From the NCBI GenBank assembly GCA_965263485.1, contig CBDHHO010000004.1, positions 1,426,001 through 1,490,000 on the forward strand: DNA of 64,000 nt, read 5' to 3'. A program made the position numbers and the translations under genes. Shown here piece after piece: positions 49,893 through 59,064 of this stretch (positions are counted from its first letter, which is position 1; the number at the start of each line of letters is the position of its first letter). Origin of the DNA: Haliotispira sp965263485 (GTDB lineage Bacteria; Spirochaetota; Spirochaetia; SP-2023). The notes below the pieces were generated by a model. That model saw only the letters and a program-made list of their open reading frames with translations, was not told the DNA's origin and ran no database searches.

Positions 49893-51929
49893 ATGGGCCG
49901 TATGCTCGGGGGCCTGCGACGCCGCTTGCGGGGCAGCGGTGTGCCCGGGAATCACTTCAGCTACAGTTTGCTGCTCGCGGGCGCTTTGTCCGCATTGCTG
50001 CCCGCCTCAATTGCCGGTGAGCAGTCCGCAGACGAGAATCTGTTCTCTGTGCTGCTCACAGCCACCCAAAGCCTGCCGCAGCCGAAAGTCTCGGCCCGGC
50101 TGCGAGCCCGCAGGCACTCTTCTTTCTTCCGGCACCCAGAGAATCGCCAATCAGCCTATCATGCTCCGGGGTACTCGCTGACTACTGAAGTGGAGATTCC
50201 TGAGGGCTATCACTTGAACCGCGAGTTGCTGAGGATCCGGCTCGGGCAAGGGTTTGCGCGCTCTGGCTGGGAACTGGCCCCTCTGGGCTCTCAGGGTGCT
50301 GAATTCCCGGCGATCTCTGGCGAAGCACAGAGAATTCGCTACTATACCGGCAGCTTGACTCTGCCTCAGCTATTGTGGCGCAGTGCCTTGGAGCAACCCG
50401 ATAGTTCGGCTGAAAAAGAGCGGGAAGAGGCGTTGGAACTGCGGCTGGACTACCAGCTCTGTGATGAACAGGGCAACTGCTTTCTCCCGTCTTCCTTGAA
50501 CTACCGTGTCAGCGTGCCGGGCGTCCGCAATGAAGGTGCCCGGCTGGAACGCCGCCACGGTTTGGGATACTGGCTCGGTGTGCTGCTGCTCAGCCTGCTG
50601 GCGGGTGTGTTGCTGAACCTGATGCCCTGCATCTTTCCCATCTTCTCGCTAAAATTACAGAACTTGCTGCGATTAGCCGCAGCCGCGCACAACAAAGGTC
50701 GGAGTATGCGCAACTCGGGAGTTTGCCGCAGCCTGTTCGGCAGCCTTTTGGGGATTGAGTTGAGCTTTGCCCTGCTGGGGCTCTTGCTGCTGCCAGGGCA
50801 CATTGCTCTGTGGGGTTTTCAGTTGCAGCAGGCAATTGTCATCTACGCTGTATTGCTGCTGTTTTTCACCATGGGCCTGAGCCTGCTGAGAGTCTTCCGG
50901 CTGTGCGCACCTCACATCCCGGGATTTCTGCTTGGAACTGCGCGTGCGAAGGGCCGGACGCAGTTCGCCGCAGATGTTGGCCACGGTGCTTTGATCGTAG
51001 TGCTGGGCACGCCGTGTTCGGCGCCCCTGCTGGGGCCGCTGCTGGCTTTATTTCTATTGCAGGGTTCGCCGGGGCTGAGTTTCAGCGGGCTGCTGTTCAT
51101 CGGGCTGGGGCTGTGGCTGCCGTATGCTGTGCTACTGAGCGCAGGCGGCACGGGGCTGCGCCGCAGCATCGGGGCGCTTCAACGGCATATGCTGCTGGTC
51201 GAGGAGCTGCTGGGCTTTGTGCTGTTGGCAACTGCCCTGTTTTTCTATTCGGTGCTGCAAAAATTGACTACTTCTACCTTGGCCTTACGAGTCCTGGCCG
51301 TGCTGCTGCTGCTGAGCTGGACGGCCTGGCTGGGCGGCAGAATACAACGGTTCAGCTGGCAACGACACAAGCCGGCAGTGGTGGTCTGGGCCTTGAGCAT
51401 GGGCGCTTTGCTGTGGCTGGGTGGGAGTCTGGCACTCTCACTGCTGCCTTCTGCTCCCGGGGCAGCCGGAAACTCTACGTCATTCTCAAACTATGCCCGC
51501 CTGACCGATTTGAGCGCGAAAACAGAGGGCCCGGCCATTCCCGATGCGAATGACCCGGAATTTTTCTCGTACAGCGGCAGTGTGGCCGAGCGCGTTGCAC
51601 TGGACGGACTGCTGGAACAGGGCTACGGCGCTTTTGTCGAGTACACGGCGGCTTGGTGCGTGACTTGCAAGTTCAATCAAAGCCGCCTGCTGCACAGCAA
51701 ACGCTTTCACCGCTTGCTGCGGCAACATCGCATCTTTTATCTGAAGGCCGACCTGACGCGCAGCAACTCACTGCTGGAGGCCGAAATCAACGCGCTGGGC
51801 CGGGCTTCCCTGCCGCTCTACCTGCTCTACCTGCCCCAAGAATCGTGGCAAACGGACGCAACACGATCCCTCCTCTTGCCAACTTTTCCTCGTTATAGTG
51901 ACTTTGAACAGGTTTTAGGGAACCCCTAA
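49893..51929 (+). CDS. dsbD: Thiol:disulfide interchange protein DsbD
   Basis: 678 residues with the full DsbD layout. A signal peptide is followed by an N-terminal periplasmic domain with the Cys pair CDEQGNC (near 195). A polytopic membrane domain follows, with catalytic Cys in NLMPCIFPIF and GTPCSAPLLGP. The C-terminal thioredoxin-like domain has AAWCVTCKFNQ (near 590). It carries electrons from cytoplasmic thioredoxin to the periplasm. The last residues LGNP and the TAA stop come from a MITE-like end (AGGGAACCCCTAA). Confidence 0.93.
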   Translation: MGRMLGGLRRRLRGSGVPGNHFSYSLLLAGALSALLPASIAGEQSADENLFSVLLTATQSLPQPKVSARLRARRHSSFFRHPENRQSAYHAPGYSLTTEVEIPEGYHLNRELLRIRLGQGFARSGWELAPLGSQGAEFPAISGEAQRIRYYTGSLTLPQLLWRSALEQPDSSAEKEREEALELRLDYQLCDEQGNCFLPSSLNYRVSVPGVRNEGARLERRHGLGYWLGVLLLSLLAGVLLNLMPCIFPIFSLKLQNLLRLAAAAHNKGRSMRNSGVCRSLFGSLLGIELSFALLGLLLLPGHIALWGFQLQQAIVIYAVLLLFFTMGLSLLRVFRLCAPHIPGFLLGTARAKGRTQFAADVGHGALIVVLGTPCSAPLLGPLLALFLLQGSPGLSFSGLLFIGLGLWLPYAVLLSAGGTGLRRSIGALQRHMLLVEELLGFVLLATALFFYSVLQKLTTSTLALRVLAVLLLLSWTAWLGGRIQRFSWQRHKPAVVVWALSMGALLWLGGSLALSLLPSAPGAAGNSTSFSNYARLTDLSAKTEGPAIPDANDPEFFSYSGSVAERVALDGLLEQGYGAFVEYTAAWCVTCKFNQSRLLHSKRFHRLLRQHRIFYLKADLTRSNSLLEAEINALGRASLPLYLLYLPQESWQTDATRSLLLPTFPRYSDFEQVLGNP

Positions 51930-52227
51930 AAATCGTATCGCTTCGCGAGTATTGTGCTATTGCCCTGCTTCTGCATTGTCTTCGCTGGCGATTGTCCCGC
52001 ATTTTGATTCTGAGGGATAAGATTTTGCCGGGCGCGAGGAAGTGAAGCCAGAGCGCATACTTTGCTGTATGCTACAATGCTGCGCCAGCTCGCATTGGAG
52101 AAATGGGAAGGCCCGTGCGCAGCCCAGGCCTTCCGTCCTGTTCCAGCGAAGAGCCTGCAAGCTTTTCTTCTCTGAGGAAGCGATTCGGTAACAAGATAGC
52201 CGCTTCAAGCGCAAAACTGAAATTTTT
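51917..52227. repeat. Diverged MITE-like segment with REP-like core
   Basis: It begins with the end AGGGAACCCCTAAAAATCG. It contains a central hairpin GCATAC(TTTGCT)GTATGC and the REP-like ACAATGCTGCGCCAGCTCGC with compensatory stem CAATGC/GCATTG. It finishes GCAAAACTGAAATTTTT, where the ISL3 fragment interrupts it. It appears to be an older, larger relative of the 164-bp MITE. No gene. Confidence 0.5.
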
Positions 52228-52387
52228 GGCTCCTCGGTATATCAAGTTGATTTTAGAGTCGCAGCTACCGGACTCAAGTATATCATCATTAAAAATGTTT
52301 CTGTATTCCTGTAACCCCTAGCCCTGGCTCTAACCGCTTGAAATATACTGTTCAACCCTTCCAGACGGGCGCTTGTCTTACCTGAGC
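52228..52387 (-). mobile_element. ISL3 remnant, 3' end of the element
   Basis: Reverse complement of the last ~160 bp of the ISL3 element at 3124-4430, with the intact right repeat GGCTCCTCGGTATATC at 52228. It encodes the transposase C-terminus only and ends abruptly at CTTACCTGAGC, joined to a DeoR-type gene fragment. Confidence 0.88.
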
Positions 52388-52633
52388 ACCACCGGTTGCC
52401 ATTTGCAGCACGGGTTCACCGACATCAATAAGCTGGAGGGTGAGGTGAAAACCGCTATGATCCAGCGGGCGAAGTTGCGAATATTGCTGGCCGACAGTTC
52501 CAAAATTAATCAGACTTCCGTTTCCCGATTTGCCGACATCGCAGATATCCACATTTTCGTTTCCGATACTCATGCAGACCCGGCCTTCATCGCGCAATTG
52601 CAACGGGCCGGGCTGGAATGTTATCAGGTTTAG
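52388..52633 (+). pseudogene. DeoR-family regulator, C-terminal fragment
   Basis: The open frame TTGCHLQHGFTDINKLEG, VKTAMIQRAKLRILLADSSK, SVSRFADIADIHIFVSDTHA and LQRAGLECYQV matches the C-terminal sugar-phosphate sensor domain of DeoR regulators (the ADSSK motif is diagnostic). The DNA-binding domain and the first part of the sensor are missing, replaced by an ISL3 fragment. No sugar operon is left nearby. Ends at TAG 52633. Confidence 0.75.
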
Positions 52634-52646
52634 CGGAGGAAGCCTC

Positions 52647-53906
52647 CTACTCAGTAATGGGAGTAAGTTGAAAAGCTACTCCAGAATTACTTAAAGCCGG
52701 TTGAAGGGGCGGAGCTTTAAGACAACCCTGCTGATCTATTTTATACGTGTAACTCCCTACTCGCATCAGAACAACAAAATCAAAAACCTCATCGTATTCG
52801 CTATTGTCAAACACTGTGGGGAACAAATAAGCTGATTTGTAAAAAGTAAAAACATCGGTAATCTCAGGATAATCTGTGTCTGCGACAAAGTCCCGTGTAG
52901 TAAGACTTACTGTATCTGGGGTACCCTTCGTACTAAGAAAATTTAGTTTTTGAATGCCGAAATCGGAACGACTTAGAGCCTTTCCATTGAATTGAAAATT
53001 CCTCCCGACCTGCGCTGTGCAATAAGTATTCGTAGTACCAGACAAATCCCAATCAATAGCACTGTGGTAGCGGACGGGTAAAAAATAAATCTCCCCCTTC
53101 CGGCCCTCGACATTCAACTTGCTGAAGTTGTGGCCGCTGCCTGTTTTCCAGTCATCCATTCCCCATAAAAATTCGTATACGTTTGCTCCACTGGTTCGTG
53201 TGCCGGAGCCACCCAGTTGATCCTCCAAACCTGTAGAACCCGCAGGATAGTCTTTCGTCGCAACTGCCTGAGTTTTCAGAAGTTTCCCTTCGCTGTAGGC
53301 GTGGACATAATACGTTTGTCCGGGAACCATAATTCCCGGTGCATGTTCCCTGGTATAACGAAGCTCGTTCGCTTTACCGTTAGCCAGAGAGAGGTCGACT
53401 TCCGCCCCCCTAATAATAGGATTCCCATCAGTTGCTTGAGTAATAGTATTTTCCGGCAAACGCTCTGTCGCACTGAAATAAATCTGACGTTCGTTTTCGT
53501 CCGCCGTAAAAGCCCGTCTCAATATGGCCGGATTATTCTCAACAGTGTTCCAAGCTGGGGCTTCAGCACTCTCTCCGACAATAAAGGCGATTTCTTTCTT
53601 TTCTGAGAGGGCACTGGCAGCTACACGCGCCGTCAGCAGGAACTCACGCATTCCAACGACACTTTTATCGGTGTCCGTGGGGCTGGAGAAACTCAGAATG
53701 TCGGGATTCTTCCCCGGACCGCCGGGATTTTGGTTGGGCGTCTTACTGCTCTCAGGTGGATTGCAGGCGACAAGAAATAACAGGCCGAGGCCCGCAAAGA
53801 CGAAGTAAAAATATTTTTGAAATAGATCCCGAAATAGAAGATCTAAAATGCCCCCCCCCCGGGACTTGGTGGTCGGAAATATTGGGTTTTGTTTGGTGTC
53901 ATACAT
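52647..53906 (-). CDS. REFLLT-family lipoprotein 4, poly-G phase-variable and ON
   Basis: 419 residues; AAGGAGG lies 8 nt before the ATG at 53906. Residues 1-30 form an N-terminal extension containing a G10 tract coding R-G-G-G. The signal peptide core YFYFVFAGLGLLFLVAC has its lipidation Cys at 48. The mature protein begins NPPESSKTPNQNPGGPG and carries the family motifs MREFLLTARVA, RQIYFSATERL and PGIMVPGQTYYVHAYSEG, then a C-terminal domain. No start codon is available between the G tract and the signal peptide, so tract length decides expression. In this sequence the frame is open. Predicted surface lipoprotein; function unknown. Divergent from lipoprotein 3. Confidence 0.82.
   Translation of the reverse strand: MYDTKQNPIFPTTKSRGGGILDLLFRDLFQKYFYFVFAGLGLLFLVACNPPESSKTPNQNPGGPGKNPDILSFSSPTDTDKSVVGMREFLLTARVAASALSEKKEIAFIVGESAEAPAWNTVENNPAILRRAFTADENERQIYFSATERLPENTITQATDGNPIIRGAEVDLSLANGKANELRYTREHAPGIMVPGQTYYVHAYSEGKLLKTQAVATKDYPAGSTGLEDQLGGSGTRTSGANVYEFLWGMDDWKTGSGHNFSKLNVEGRKGEIYFLPVRYHSAIDWDLSGTTNTYCTAQVGRNFQFNGKALSRSDFGIQKLNFLSTKGTPDTVSLTTRDFVADTDYPEITDVFTFYKSAYLFPTVFDNSEYDEVFDFVVLMRVGSYTYKIDQQGCLKAPPLQPALSNSGVAFQLTPITE
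53851..53860 (-). repeat. G10 homopolymer (phase-variation tract) in lipoprotein 4
   Basis: Ten C on the plus strand, G10 on the coding strand, within codons 16-19. Poly-G tracts of this length are a known slippage substrate in spirochaetes, Campylobacter and Neisseria. Nine or eleven G would shift the frame before the signal peptide. Confidence 0.85.
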
Positions 53907-54074
53907 GGGTATGCCTCCTTAAACTGAATTCAAATAGTATCTTGAATGGGGGTTTTGGAAAAGCTCCAGTGAGGGCCTTCGCCACACCCGAATTTCTGCC
54001 CTTCGTTCCTCTTATTATATGGAGAAATCCTACGGCCACTCAGGCAGCGCAGTTGTCAAGGACAGCTTCGCAAG

Positions 54075-54257
54075 AAAAGCCAATTTCTGGAGATTTTCCT
54101 GCAATCTTCTTGCACTCCGCGGGGAAATCGTATATTCTTCAAGAAGAACAAGCTATTTTATAACTCTATTTCATCTTTTATCAAAACTATTCCGACCTTG
54201 GTCGGGATAGCATCTTTATGCATTATTTTGCATAATAATACCAAGGAGTATTGCAAT
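54075..54257 (+). promoter_or_regulatory. Conserved structured leader of lipoprotein 3
   Basis: Aligns with the leaders at 1907 and 5740. Hairpins: TTCTTC/GAAGAA, TTCCGAC/GTCGGGA (better paired than in the other two copies), TTATGCA/TGCATAA and AATAC/GTATT with AAGGAG in the loop. Homology also extends ~35 bp further upstream (GCGCAGTTGTCAAGGACAGC). No Rpn gene precedes it. The rest of the 350-bp gap from lipoprotein 4 shows nothing else. Confidence 0.6.
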
Positions 54258-55411
54258 ATGGAACACAAGTTCAGTAAAATTCGCTCATCGCTCATCGCTC
54301 ATCGCTCATCGCTCATCGCTCATCGAAAAAATTAAACTTATATAGCAGGATAAATTATTTTTTTGCAGGGATTTTACGCCCATTTATCCTTTTATTTTTC
54401 TGCTCCCTATTTTTATGGGTCGCCTGCGATCCGCCCTCCGGCAGCGAAGGCGGCGGACCAGTCAATTCAGTCAATTTTACTCAGACCGTCATCGGCATGA
54501 GGGAGTTTCTCCTCACGGTCTCACCAAATGGCAGCGGCACTATTACCTTCGTCGCCAGCGATTCGGCCAGTGCCCCAGTCTGGGGCACTGTGGAAAACAA
54601 CGCCGCTAAAATTACGCGCACATTCTCCGGCAGCTCCCGTAAAATCTATTTCAGCCTGACCAATGCCTATGATGGCACTTGGGATCGGTCAAATCAGGCT
54701 ACGATTGACTTATCTCAGCCCGGATCTGCCGGGGAAGCCGAAGAGACCAGAACCCAGGCCCCCGGTGTGATGATTCCCGGAGAAAGCTATTACGTTCACG
54801 CCTATTTGGGCGGCGCAACGGTTGGCAGCTCTACCGCCGTAACCCTTCTTTCCCAACCCTCCGATGGAGATTTGCCCAAGCAGATAGACAGCACCAGTAC
54901 CCCTCCACGCTCCTTTGACAACAGCAGCCCCTTTGCCAACAATTCCCTAGCCAATTATTCCTATCGTATGGCTGAGTGGCTCAAACCCGGTTCGGACCGT
55001 GAATTTCGAGATATAGAAATCGGAGAGGAAATTTTTCTGTTGCCGATTCGCTTCATACTCCTTGCCCGTGGGAGTGGTCTCGCTTCTAACAGCGCGTGTG
55101 GTGCTATTGGGGGAGTGGTCAATTTTTCTCTGGAGATTCCCTCCCAAGGGAGTAAAGAAACTCAAGTCGCTCCTGAGTCTGTAGGCATAGTAACAGCCAA
55201 TTCGGATATTCATTTTCAAGTATTGAACCATCCCGGCTCAAACATTTCCCGTTGGGATGGGTCTGTGTTTCTCCGTGGGTCAGAATATTTTCCTGAAGAC
55301 AGTGACAGGGAATATGTAAAATGGAACCTTTATCAAGGCGTATGTCTGCCCGCTTCATCGGGAATACTGTACGACGGGGTCTCGTGGAAAATTATTAATG
55401 CCAACCGATAG
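54258..55411 (+). CDS. REFLLT-family lipoprotein 3, phase-variable and OFF in this sequence
   Basis: The ATG at 54258 opens MEHKFSKIR followed by six GCTCATC units, which lead to a stop. The long frame (signal peptide ILRPFILLFFCSLFLWVAC, then DPPSGSEGGGP) needs 4 or 7 units. The mature region has MREFLLTVSPNGSG, RKIYFSLTNAYDG, PGVMIPGESYYVHAYLGG and a C-terminal part ending VCLPASSGILYDG. Apart from the array no frameshift is seen, so the gene is switchable rather than dead. Predicted surface lipoprotein. Confidence 0.8.
54283..54324 (+). repeat. Heptamer array GCTCATC x6 (phase-variation tract)
   Basis: Six perfect units lie 25 nt after the ATG, the same position as at 2116 and 5949. Six is OFF; 4 or 7 is ON. 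Confidence 0.9.
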
Positions 55412-55412
55412 T

Positions 55413-55427
55413 TATTTAGAGGTTCCC
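55413..55427. repeat. Solo MITE end after lipoprotein 3
   Basis: TATTTAGAGGTTCCC follows the lipoprotein stop directly. It matches the right end of the MITE family with minor changes and lies between convergent genes. Confidence 0.5.
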
Positions 55428-55482
55428 TTTATCCCGCGGGTCCCAGCAGCCGGAAAAGCCCTGACCGAATCCCCTATTGTAA

Positions 55483-56184
55483 TTACCCATTGCTCGGCTC
55501 TTCATCATACTTATCCAGCGGATACGGCTCAAAGTGAGTCATGTCGCAGAACGTACAGAATACTCCGGCGGGCAGGTCAAACTCGGGAAACTGCCGGCGG
55601 AACAGTGCGGCCTGTTGCAGGGTCAGTTGCCGGAATTCCTCGGCCTCGCCCTCGCTCAGCTCTTGCAGTCGGTAGGCGTAGGTCATGTGGTAGACATATT
55701 TTTCGTGGTCGGGCCAGCGGATTCCCGTCTCCTGGGCCACGGCGTCGCGGAAATGGCGCAGCTCATCGGCGCAGCGGGTCGTAGCGGGCTGCAGCTTCAG
55801 CGAATTGTTGTCGACATACCACAGCCGCATACGAAAACTTTGCGGCCAGTCCCCGCGCTGGACAATACGCAGCAAGTCTCTGGCCAGGGACGCATCCAGT
55901 TCGGCGCAGCTCAGATCTCGGGGATATTTTTCACTCCAGCCCGGCCCCTCGCGGTCGCTCGGGTGGTCGTTGTACAGCACCTTGTTGGTCATGTGGTACG
56001 ATGCGGGCGGCAGGAAGGTGAATTTGTGGGAATAGGCCGCCTGCCGGGCCTGTTGAGCGATACGCAGCATTTCGCCGAAGACCGGATGAGTTTGGGGCAA
56101 AAAACTGATAATGGTTGCTCCGGGAAAAGGCATGGCGCTGCCGTCCTCGTTAAATTTGTAACCGACAGAAGCGGTATATTTCAT
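55483..56184 (-). CDS. DUF1868 protein, 2H-phosphoesterase-like
   Basis: 233 residues from ATG 56184 (AAGGA upstream); the longer in-frame start at 56262 lies in the upstream permease end. Two H-x-T motifs, PASYHMTNKVLYND and YVYHMTYAYRL, lie about 105 residues apart, as in 2H phosphodiesterases, to which DUF1868 proteins are related. These enzymes hydrolyse cyclic or 2',5'-linked phosphodiesters; the substrate here is unknown. It is the last gene of a minus-strand ABC importer operon, 61 nt after the permease, suggesting the imported compound is a phosphodiester or similar. Confidence 0.75.
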   Translation of the reverse strand: MKYTASVGYKFNEDGSAMPFPGATIISFLPQTHPVFGEMLRIAQQARQAAYSHKFTFLPPASYHMTNKVLYNDHPSDREGPGWSEKYPRDLSCAELDASLARDLLRIVQRGDWPQSFRMRLWYVDNNSLKLQPATTRCADELRHFRDAVAQETGIRWPDHEKYVYHMTYAYRLQELSEGEAEEFRQLTLQQAALFRRQFPEFDLPAGVFCTFCDMTHFEPYPLDKYDEEPSNG

Positions 56185-56245
56185 AGTATATCCTTTCATA
56201 AAATATGTTTGACAGAAAAACTTATCCGCAATGCCTGACGAAAGT

Positions 56246-57076
56246 TCAGCCCTTGATCCCACTGCCCAGAGCGCGATCGGCGCTGAAGAATTTTTCCATC
56301 GCGAGCATCAAAAAAATATTGGGTATGACCAGGATCAACGACACCACAGCAGCATTGGGGCGCACAAAATTATAGCCCAAAAAACTGAATAATATGGTGG
56401 GAACCGTGACAAAATTCGGCGAACCGAGAATATAGGAAATATTAAACTCTTCAATGCTGCGCAGGAAAATATAAATGAAGGTGGCAAAGACCGCAGGACG
56501 CACCACAGGAATATATGCCGTGAGCAGAACCCTGAAAGGGCTGGCTCCCAGATCCCTGGCTGCATCAATCTGCTCTTGGGGAACTTTGTGAAAGGCCGCA
56601 CTTAAAATCCGAATACTATACGGCAGGTTGACCATCGTATGCCCCAGCGCAATGCCGAGGAACTTATTCTCAATACCCAGGCGGAAAAATGCCTGCGTCA
56701 GGAACAGGGCCACAATCACGCCGGGGATCATCAGCGGCAGGAGGCAAAGTATTTCCACGGTCGCCTTGCCCCTGAACTGAAAACGCCCCAAGGCATAGGC
56801 GGTGGGCATGGAGAGTAAGACGCAGCTCAGGCCTACAACGGGTGCCAGGGCGTAACTGTTGCGCAGCGCGTCTTTAATCGCGGTAAACTGCCAGACCTCG
56901 CTCCAGCGGTCCAACGCCAGCCTCCGGGGAAAGAGGTCGGGCCAGCTCCAGGGAGTTTCCATGGAAACCAGAGACCAGAGTACGGCCATTAAAAACGGTA
57001 CGATAACGCTGACGATGGCGATGAATAGGGCCAGCCAGATCATGATTTTTTCAATCAGGGCAAAGGTCTGCTTCAT
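56246..57076 (-). CDS. ABC importer permease (PotC/FbpB-like)
   Basis: 276 residues, six membrane helices. The EAA-type coupling loop is DAARDLGASPFRVLLTAYIP (about 170-190). Type I importer permease of the polyamine/Fe3+/phosphonate group. Starts with ATGA overlapping the stop of the first permease. Confidence 0.88.
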   Translation of the reverse strand: MKQTFALIEKIMIWLALFIAIVSVIVPFLMAVLWSLVSMETPWSWPDLFPRRLALDRWSEVWQFTAIKDALRNSYALAPVVGLSCVLLSMPTAYALGRFQFRGKATVEILCLLPLMIPGVIVALFLTQAFFRLGIENKFLGIALGHTMVNLPYSIRILSAAFHKVPQEQIDAARDLGASPFRVLLTAYIPVVRPAVFATFIYIFLRSIEEFNISYILGSPNFVTVPTILFSFLGYNFVRPNAAVVSLILVIPNIFLMLAMEKFFSADRALGSGIKG

Positions 57077-57963
57077 GCGGCACCGCCCTCGACTCTTCTG
57101 GCTTGAGGCGCGAAGATCCTAGTGAAGAAAATAAGGATGCCGGTGCCGATCAGAGAGGCGATAATCATCAGGATGGTGACTACCGCAGCCTGCCCTACTT
57201 CAAAAAACTGATTCGCCAGAACAACCATATACTGCGACATCGACTGCAAGGCTCGCGGCCCGGCGACCACATTGAAGGAAAAATCGCCCAAAGCCCCGAT
57301 AAAAATGATGAGCAGCGCCGCGCGCATGGTGTTCAAGGTCAGGGGAAAGATAATGCGCCAGAACAGTACATAGCGCTTGGCCCCCAGATCGCGGGCCGCA
57401 TCCAAGACCTCATCGGAGATGCCCCGCCCCGCACCGGTTAACAAGAGCAGGGCAAAAGGCATATTCTTCCACACTTGGAGCACCAGTACACCCAGCCCCC
57501 AGGCATCGTTCTGCATGCGCCTTGGCTCGGAAAAGAGCCCCAGCAGCACCATGATTTCGTTAAAAAAGCCGTGGTAAGCAATCACGTTGATGAATAAAAA
57601 CGCGGCTACCAAGCCGGGAATCAGCATCGGAATACGCAGAATTCCGGTAATGGCCACAGAGCCCCGAAATGGCCTGCGCAGCCACAGTGCAAATGGGTAG
57701 GCGCAGAATACGGCTCCCAGAGCAGAAAGCAGCCCCTGGCGCAGGGAGTAGAAGAAGTAGTCCCATGTCTGTGGGCTCCGCAAGGCGGCCTCCCAGTGCT
57801 CCAGAGAGAAGCGGCTGGAACCGATGGGGTTGTACAGCCCCAAACTCTGGACGACTACCATATAGCCGACAACTCCAATAAAAAACAGTATAAAGCCGGC
57901 TGTTGGCACCAATAACAGCAAAAGTTTCCAAGCGGGAAGCTGCCTGTCGGACACTTTGCTCAT
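57073..57963 (-). CDS. ABC importer permease (PotB-like)
   Basis: 296 residues from ATG 57963 (MSKVSDRQL), overlapping the ATPase stop as ATGA. Six membrane helices; coupling loop DAARDLGAKRYVLFWRIIFP. Pairs with the permease downstream to form the channel. Confidence 0.88.
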   Translation of the reverse strand: MSKVSDRQLPAWKLLLLLVPTAGFILFFIGVVGYMVVVQSLGLYNPIGSSRFSLEHWEAALRSPQTWDYFFYSLRQGLLSALGAVFCAYPFALWLRRPFRGSVAITGILRIPMLIPGLVAAFLFINVIAYHGFFNEIMVLLGLFSEPRRMQNDAWGLGVLVLQVWKNMPFALLLLTGAGRGISDEVLDAARDLGAKRYVLFWRIIFPLTLNTMRAALLIIFIGALGDFSFNVVAGPRALQSMSQYMVVLANQFFEVGQAAVVTILMIIASLIGTGILIFFTRIFAPQARRVEGGAA

Positions 57964-59051
57964 AGCGGCTCGCCCTTTTCGTTGACGGCCTCGCATTCTT
58001 CGAGGAAGAAAATCCGTTCCGGTTGAATGGAAAAGCGGAAGCGGTCCTGCTTCTTCAGCTGGAGGTGCTGCGGGGTTTCCAGATAAATGGGTCGTTGTCG
58101 CTTGCTGCGTGCCTGAACGTAGATGCAGTTGCCCAGAAAGGCGGTCTGCTCCACCACCACCACCGTCTGGTTGTCTAGGCTCTCGGAGCCGGCGGTGGCA
58201 TGGATATTTTCCGGCCGCCAGCCCAAATAGACGTGTTCTGCTACCGGAGCGCGCTCAGAAACGACTTTCAGGCTTCCCATTTCGGTGACCACCTGGTAGT
58301 TCCACCCATCCTGGGAGCTGATGCGGCCTCGCATGATATTGGCCTTGCCGATAAAGCCGGCGACCAAGCGGTTGCGCGGATGGTTGTAAATTTGATAGGG
58401 AGTGCCTTCCTGTTCGACTTTGCCCCGGTTCATCACCAGAATTTTATCGGACAGAGCCAGCGCTTCGCTCTGGTCGTGTGTGACATAGACCGCAGTAAAC
58501 TGCATTTCTTCCTGCAATTTGCGGATTTCAAAGCGCACGGACTCGCGGAGCTTGGCATCGAGATTGGAAAGGGGTTCGTCAAAGAGGATAATGCCGGGGC
58601 GCAGGGCCATGGCCCGCGCCAGCGCAACGCGCTGTTGCTGACCGCCGGAGAGCTGACTGGGCAGCTTGCTCGCCTGCCCCAGCATATCCACCTGCTGCAA
58701 AGCCACTTTGACGCGCGCTGCAGTCTGCTCTTTGCTGACCTTATGCTGTTCCAGACCAAAGGCGACATTCCGGAAGACGCTCAAGTGTGGAAACAAGGCA
58801 TACGACTGAAAGCACATGGCCGTATCCCGCTGTTCCGGTGGGATATTCTTCATGGGTTTTCCGGCAATAGACAGCTCCCCGCAGTCCGGCCGATAAAAGC
58901 CGCCGATGATTTTTAGCAGCGTGGTCTTGCCGCAGCCCGAAGGCCCCAGCAGCGTGACAAATTCTCCGGTCGCCGCCGCAAACGATACTTCGTTGACGAC
59001 GGTAAAGCTGCCAAAGCGTTTGACCAGATTTTTTGCTTCCAAGTATGCCAT
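57960..59051 (-). CDS. ABC importer ATPase (PotA/FbpC-like)
   Basis: 363 residues. Walker A GPSGCGKTTLL, Q-loop FQSYALFPH, signature LSGGQQQRVALARAM, Walker B IILFDEPLSNLDAKL, H-loop TAVYVTHDQSEAL, and a C-terminal TOBE region (about 240-360). Starts at ATG 59051, 13 nt after the substrate-binding protein gene. The TOBE domain places it with polyamine, iron and phosphonate importers. Confidence 0.93.
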   Translation of the reverse strand: MAYLEAKNLVKRFGSFTVVNEVSFAAATGEFVTLLGPSGCGKTTLLKIIGGFYRPDCGELSIAGKPMKNIPPEQRDTAMCFQSYALFPHLSVFRNVAFGLEQHKVSKEQTAARVKVALQQVDMLGQASKLPSQLSGGQQQRVALARAMALRPGIILFDEPLSNLDAKLRESVRFEIRKLQEEMQFTAVYVTHDQSEALALSDKILVMNRGKVEQEGTPYQIYNHPRNRLVAGFIGKANIMRGRISSQDGWNYQVVTEMGSLKVVSERAPVAEHVYLGWRPENIHATAGSESLDNQTVVVVEQTAFLGNCIYVQARSKRQRPIYLETPQHLQLKKQDRFRFSIQPERIFFLEECEAVNEKGEPL

Positions 59052-59064
59052 CAAAGGCCGCCTC

